DNA from: Actinoplanes sichuanensis
GTDB taxonomy: Bacteria > Actinomycetota > Actinomycetes > Mycobacteriales > Micromonosporaceae
Length of the DNA stretch: 64,000 nt
Reading direction: 5' to 3'
NCBI RefSeq assembly: GCF_033097365.1
Contig: NZ_AP028461.1
Span: forward strand, 4,526,001 to 4,590,000
The translations under genes were made by a program, and so were the position numbers. The notes below the pieces were generated by a model that was not told the origin of the DNA, did no database searches, and saw only the letters and a list, made by a program, of their open reading frames with translations. The first letter of the stretch is position 1; each line of letters starts with the position of its first letter. Positions 60,274 through 64,000 of this stretch are shown here, piece after piece.

Positions 60274-60923
60274 CCGAGGCACTGCGGGTGACACTGGCCG
60301 ACGACGACTCGCTGATCCGCACCGCGATCGACGCGATCCTGCGGCCGGTCGACGGCATCGAACTGGTCGCCCAGGCCGCCGACGGCCGGGCCGCCGTCGA
60401 CATCGCCGTGCGGCACCGGCCGGACGTGGCACTGCTCGACATCCAGATGCCGGTCATGGACGGCCTGGCCGCGTTACGCGAGATCCGCCGGCTGGCCCCC
60501 GCGGTACGGGTGGTCGTGTTGACCACGTTCGGACAGGACGAGTACATCGCGCAGGCGCTCACCGACGGCGCCGCCGGGTTCCTGCTGAAGGAGACGGCCG
60601 CCGAGGAACTGGCGTTCGCGATCCGTGCCGCCGCGGCCGGGAACGCCTATCTGTCGCCGAAGGTCACCCGTCAGGTGCTGGACCGGTTGCCGACTCCACC
60701 CGTACGACCGGATCGGGATCTTGAACTTGTCGAGGGGTTGAGCGGCCGCGAACGGGATGTCCTGGTGCTGCTGGCGCAGGGTCTGTCCAACGCCGAGATC
60801 GGCCGGCAGCTGTTCGTCTCCGAGGGCACCGTCAAGACCCACGTCTACCGACTGTTCACCAAGCTGAACTGCGACAACCGGGTCCAGGCGGCGATGGTGG
60901 CCCAGCGCGCCGGCCTGCTCTGA
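60270..60923 (+). CDS. NarL/LuxR-family response regulator
   Basis: 217 residues, GTG start overlapping the kinase stop (GTGA). Receiver acidic ADDD, phospho-Asp in ALLDIQMPVMDG (~57), LTT and LLKET; LuxR HTH LSGRERDVLVLLAQGLSNAE then GTVKTHVYRLFTKL. It is the cognate regulator of the preceding kinase and last in the operon. Confidence 0.92.
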   Translation: MTEALRVTLADDDSLIRTAIDAILRPVDGIELVAQAADGRAAVDIAVRHRPDVALLDIQMPVMDGLAALREIRRLAPAVRVVVLTTFGQDEYIAQALTDGAAGFLLKETAAEELAFAIRAAAAGNAYLSPKVTRQVLDRLPTPPVRPDRDLELVEGLSGRERDVLVLLAQGLSNAEIGRQLFVSEGTVKTHVYRLFTKLNCDNRVQAAMVAQRAGLL

Positions 60924-60930
60924 CCCGGAC

Positions 60931-60959
60931 CGGATCGCGCGCTGTACCCGCGGGATCCG
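60931..60959. terminator. Imperfect hairpin between convergent genes
   Basis: CGGATC (60931-60936) pairs with GATCCG (60954-60959), and the inner GC-rich bases pair partly, just after the regulator stop and before the end of the convergent repeat protein. Confidence 0.45.
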
Positions 60960-60965
60960 ACCCCG

Positions 60966-63900
60966 CTACAAGCCGTCCGAGTCGCGTCTTCGACTTGCGG
61001 CCAGCACCGTCGCGAACCCGATCAGAGTCTCGGGATACAACTCGGCGAGCGTGGTGATCGACACGTCCCACGGGGCGACGGTGACCGCCTCGCCCAGCAG
61101 GCGGGCGGCCTCGGGTGGCCCGGCTGCCGCGGCCACGACCGCCAATGCCCGCGCCCTGTCCTTCGGATGGCCGTGCGCGCGAGCCAGCCGCGCCGCTTCC
61201 TGGACGTGGCCTGCGCGGGCCAGAGTCTCGGCCAGGCCGGTCATGACCCGTGCTCGCTCCCGAAGCGAGGGAATGGACCGGGCCGCCTCTTCCGCCCGAC
61301 CGGCGAGGGCGATGGCACGGCGTGGCTTTCCGGCGTCGATCAGAACAGCGGCGAGGCCGCAACAGATTCGGGCTCGCCGCGCGGGGTCGAATATCTCGGC
61401 GACGAAACCCTCGACGACGCCGACCAGACGGAGAGCCGCGTCGATCTGGCCCGAGGCGACGAGGTGAGCAGCGACTCGGCTCTGCGTCTCGACACGTTCA
61501 CCGATGTGGGCGATGTCGTCGGCGACGCGGCCGGCGGCGTCGGGATTTCCCTGCTGAGCCAGCGCCAGCGCCAGCGTGGCGAAGAGCCGCGCCTGTCGGA
61601 GCGGGTCCTCGACGGCGAGTATGGCTTGCCGGGCTCGTTCAACCCAGGTGCCGGTCTGGGTCTCGTCTCCCGCACGCGTGTGGGCGCGCGCCAACGTGAT
61701 GAAGGCGGCGGCCCGTTGGTCGGGGTCGGTGATGGCCGTGGCCGTCCGTTCGGCGCGGGCCAAGTCGCCGTTCTCGGCCCACGAGTCGGTCAGCATGGCA
61801 AGGGTCTCGGCGTGCACGCGTCCCTGTCCGGCCAGGGCGTCGGAGAGTCCGTCCGCCCGGTCGAGGTGTCCTGTGGCGGCGAGCGCTTCCACCACGGCCA
61901 TCAGCACTTCCGTGCGTCTGCCCGGGTCGGTCATCGCGCGGGCCGCGCTCTCAGCGGCGTCCAGAACGACGCAGGCCCGGCCCGACTCGCCCTGCTCCGC
62001 CCAGGCCTCTGCCACCTGGCACAGGGCCGGCACTCGGCTCTCGGGATCGGTGATGCGGCGGGCCAGGCTCTCGGCTCGGTCTGGCTCGCCGGCGTCGATT
62101 TCGGCCTCGACCAGGTTCAACAGAGCAACCAGCCGATTATCCTCGTCGGCGATGCCGCCGGCGGTCTCCTCGGCGGCGTCGGCCAGTTCTCGGGCCCACG
62201 CATGCTCCCCCACCCCGGCCAGGACGGGCACGAGGTCGGCGAGGACCTGAGCACGGGCCTCCGGCGGGGTGACGGCGAGAGCGGCCTGCCCGGCGGCGCG
62301 ACCGAGTGCACCGACGTGATCGAGATGCTCCGCCTCTGCCAGCGCCGTCAACAGGGTCGTCAGCGCCACCGCGTCCGTGTACGAGTCCGGTACGGTCCGC
62401 GCTGTCTGTTCAGCGGTGTCGGCCCACTGCCCGGCCCGACCCGACATCCTCGCCTCGGTGAGGGCCTGGGCCAGCTGTGCCATCGCGTCCGCGCGTACAT
62501 CCTTCTCGGTGATGTCGTCGATGACTTCCTCGGCCTGGATGAAGGCTCGCACCCCGGCCAGTGCGACGGCCGTTTCGGCCATGGCGCGTGCGCGGTGTGT
62601 CGGATGGAAGGCGGCCCGGGCGATCCGGTCGGCCTCGGCGACACGGCCTGCCTGCACCAACGCGGAGGTGAGACCGGGAACCATCATCGGGCGCCCGCTG
62701 GGCCCGTCCATGAACTCGTGGACGATCTCCCCGGCTTGGGCGAGGTCACCGATCTCCACCAGGACCTGGGCCAGCTTGTTCAGGACGAGGTCCCTGGCCA
62801 TTGGATCGGCGAGATCGACAGCCACCCGCCGGGCAGCCGCGGTCAGGCCCTTGGTGCGCTCGCTGGGGCCGACCGCGAACAACTCGCCGACCAACACGGC
62901 CAGAACGCTTCCTCGGGAAAGGGCGTCGGCGACTGCACCGGCAGCCGTTTCCGCTGCGTCGGCGAGATTCCGCGCTCGATCGGCGTCGCCTGTCCGGTGG
63001 CACCTGACGGCGAGCGCGGCCAGTGCGCGTGCGCGTAGTTCCGGGTTCTCGAGGGCGCTCGCCAGCATTTCGGCGCGCTCGGCCAGTAGTGGAGCCCGGG
63101 CCGGGTCGAGCGTGGCTGCCGCCACGCACACGTCGATGATCATCGACGTGCGGAGGAACCCGTCGACCCCGTCGGCCGTGGCCAGATGCTCCGCCTCGTC
63201 GAGCAGGGCGCGGGCGGTTGTGCGATCACCGGTGGCGGCGCGTGCCTCGGCCATCTGGGTCAGTAGCCGCACGCGTGGCGAGGACTGCTCGACGGCCGGG
63301 ATCGTCCGCTGTGCCTCGTCCATCAGGGCGTCGGCCCGCTCCGAGGCGCCTGCTTCACGAGCCAGGCCGGCAAGGTTGAGCAGAGTGGCGGCTCGGGCGG
63401 CCGGGTCGACGAGTTGGCGCGTCACCCGCAGCGCCTCGTCCGCCGCGCCGGTCTCCGCGAGGGTGACCGCCAGCGCCTCCAGTGCCTGCCTGCGGCTTGT
63501 CGTCTCCGGGATGGCGTTGGCGGCGCGTTCGGCGAGGGCGGTGAGTCGTGCTGATCTCCTCGTCCCGGCGAACGGTTTCACCAGTGCCGTCAAGGCCTTC
63601 GCCCGACGTTCCGGCGCGGCGATGCCGTCGGCCAGCGCCTCGGCCCGCGCCGGTTGGCCGAGTGCCGCCATCACCGCGGGCAGCACCACCGGAATGTAGG
63701 CGTTGCGCATCTCGATGCGGCTGTAATGGTGGCGGAGCCGCAGCAGCTCACTCAAATCGGCCTCGGTCACCTCCGGCCGGGCGAGCATCATGCCGAAGGC
63801 CGTCCGGATCTCGGCGAGGGCCGCCGCGTCACCACCGGACATGTCGAGCATCCGGTCGTGGCGCGCCCCATCACCCGCGAGCGCGAGCAGCCGCCGCACG

Positions 63901-64000
63901 TCGGCGGTGTCCTTCAGCAGTCGAACGTAGCCACGGAGCAGATATTCGGGAGTGTCGGCGGGCCAGCCGCGGTCGCGGTACGTGTCGGCCCACCGGTGCA
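60966..64000 (-). CDS. Repeat region of a second STAND-like protein, N-terminus off the window
   Basis: About 1,011 residues visible; the frame is open to base 64000. The first residues, TYRDRGWPADTPEYLL then GYVRLL and RRLLALAGDGARHDRML, match AGWPANTPRYLL and RLLALATDVRRHDRLF of the NTPase at 19,027-22,590, so this is a relative whose nuclease/NTPase half lies outside. The rest is about 25 Ala-rich helical pairs, a unit of ~38-45 residues (ADALAQAG-x-x-x-x-A-x-x-x-A-x-x-I-x-D-P-x-x-R-A-x-A), some 400 residues longer than in the first protein. Such solenoids bind partners or ligands. Confidence 0.75.
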   Translation of the reverse strand, partial: HRWADTYRDRGWPADTPEYLLRGYVRLLKDTADVRRLLALAGDGARHDRMLDMSGGDAAALAEIRTAFGMMLARPEVTEADLSELLRLRHHYSRIEMRNAYIPVVLPAVMAALGQPARAEALADGIAAPERRAKALTALVKPFAGTRRSARLTALAERAANAIPETTSRRQALEALAVTLAETGAADEALRVTRQLVDPAARAATLLNLAGLAREAGASERADALMDEAQRTIPAVEQSSPRVRLLTQMAEARAATGDRTTARALLDEAEHLATADGVDGFLRTSMIIDVCVAAATLDPARAPLLAERAEMLASALENPELRARALAALAVRCHRTGDADRARNLADAAETAAGAVADALSRGSVLAVLVGELFAVGPSERTKGLTAAARRVAVDLADPMARDLVLNKLAQVLVEIGDLAQAGEIVHEFMDGPSGRPMMVPGLTSALVQAGRVAEADRIARAAFHPTHRARAMAETAVALAGVRAFIQAEEVIDDITEKDVRADAMAQLAQALTEARMSGRAGQWADTAEQTARTVPDSYTDAVALTTLLTALAEAEHLDHVGALGRAAGQAALAVTPPEARAQVLADLVPVLAGVGEHAWARELADAAEETAGGIADEDNRLVALLNLVEAEIDAGEPDRAESLARRITDPESRVPALCQVAEAWAEQGESGRACVVLDAAESAARAMTDPGRRTEVLMAVVEALAATGHLDRADGLSDALAGQGRVHAETLAMLTDSWAENGDLARAERTATAITDPDQRAAAFITLARAHTRAGDETQTGTWVERARQAILAVEDPLRQARLFATLALALAQQGNPDAAGRVADDIAHIGERVETQSRVAAHLVASGQIDAALRLVGVVEGFVAEIFDPARRARICCGLAAVLIDAGKPRRAIALAGRAEEAARSIPSLRERARVMTGLAETLARAGHVQEAARLARAHGHPKDRARALAVVAAAAGPPEAARLLGEAVTVAPWDVSITTLAELYPETLIGFATVLAASRRRDSDGL

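Noticed and set aside
61051..63699. Plus-strand frames of 138-623 codons opposite the second STAND-like protein
   Set aside because: They mirror the repeats of the minus-strand gene and show no independent domain or start signal.
1..64000. tRNA or rRNA genes
   Set aside because: No cloverleaf with a GTTCGA-type T-loop and no rRNA sequence was recognised by eye; a covariance scan would be decisive.

Overview
The window is very GC-rich with strong GC bias at third codon positions. It uses GTG and TTG starts freely and is full of GAF/SpoIIE phosphatases, XRE-DUF397 pairs, secreted Cys-poor peptides and a modular type I polyketide synthase (PKS). This points to a filamentous actinomycete, most likely Micromonosporaceae (Actinoplanes-like). 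That is inference from gene style; no rRNA or other taxonomic marker is present. Many starts sit 6-7 nt after a TAnnnT box with no Shine-Dalgarno sequence, which suggests frequent leaderless transcription.

Layout. 1-4.9 kb: the end of a DUF4132 gene, a membrane protein, a divergent MarR/TspO pair around a perfect operator palindrome, then two secreted proteins lying between a full and a partial copy of a PKS thioesterase end. 4.9-12.5 kb: one stand-alone PKS (CoA-ligase-ACP-KS-AT-DH-KR-ACP-TE). 12.5-13.6 kb: a small HhH protein and a graveyard of gene fragments (AraC, zinc-oxidoreductase, sigma factor). 13.6-18.8 kb: a partner-switching signalling operon (MASE1-GAF-SpoIIE phosphatase, STAS, HATPase, truncated receiver, GAF-GAF-SpoIIE phosphatase). 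19.0-22.6 kb: a large STAND-type NTPase with an N-terminal nuclease-like domain. 22.8-23.7 kb: two small secreted I36-like proteins. 24.3-27.2 kb: a leaderless XRE regulator with its palindrome, membrane proteins and an acetyltransferase.

27.3-31.6 kb: a TnpB element bounded by perfect terminal inverted repeats and CTAG. It sits exactly on the stop codon of a DUF397 gene that ends a run of small overlapping genes, divergent from a second XRE-DUF397 pair. 31.7-39.0 kb: MFS and DMT transporters, a two-component system, and a translationally coupled SARP-like regulator and cytochrome P450. 39.1-42.2 kb: two secreted wall-hydrolase-like proteins with near-identical six-unit repeat tails. 42.7-46.5 kb: an ECF sigma operon with a strange Leu/Asp/Arg repeat protein, then a TPR-like protein. 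46.6-51.0 kb: an esterase, unknown proteins, a trio resembling type VII secretion substrates, and a CAP-domain protein.

51.2-57.3 kb: a truncated JmjC gene, an intact ISAs1-family insertion sequence, a lower-GC island with a secreted SGNH hydrolase carrying FnIII domains, and a broken second copy of the same transposase. 57.3-60.9 kb: small proteins leading into a two-component system whose kinase carries an extra C-terminal extracytoplasmic domain also found in the small protein two genes upstream. 60.97-64 kb: the C-terminal 1,000 residues of a second repeat protein related to the STAND NTPase at 19-22.6 kb, cut by the window edge.

The most unusual items are the TIR-flanked TnpB element, the two related nuclease/NTPase/helical-repeat proteins (candidate defence or death effectors), the shared sensor domain of the kinase operon, the twin repeat-tailed hydrolases, and the sigma-coupled repeat protein.
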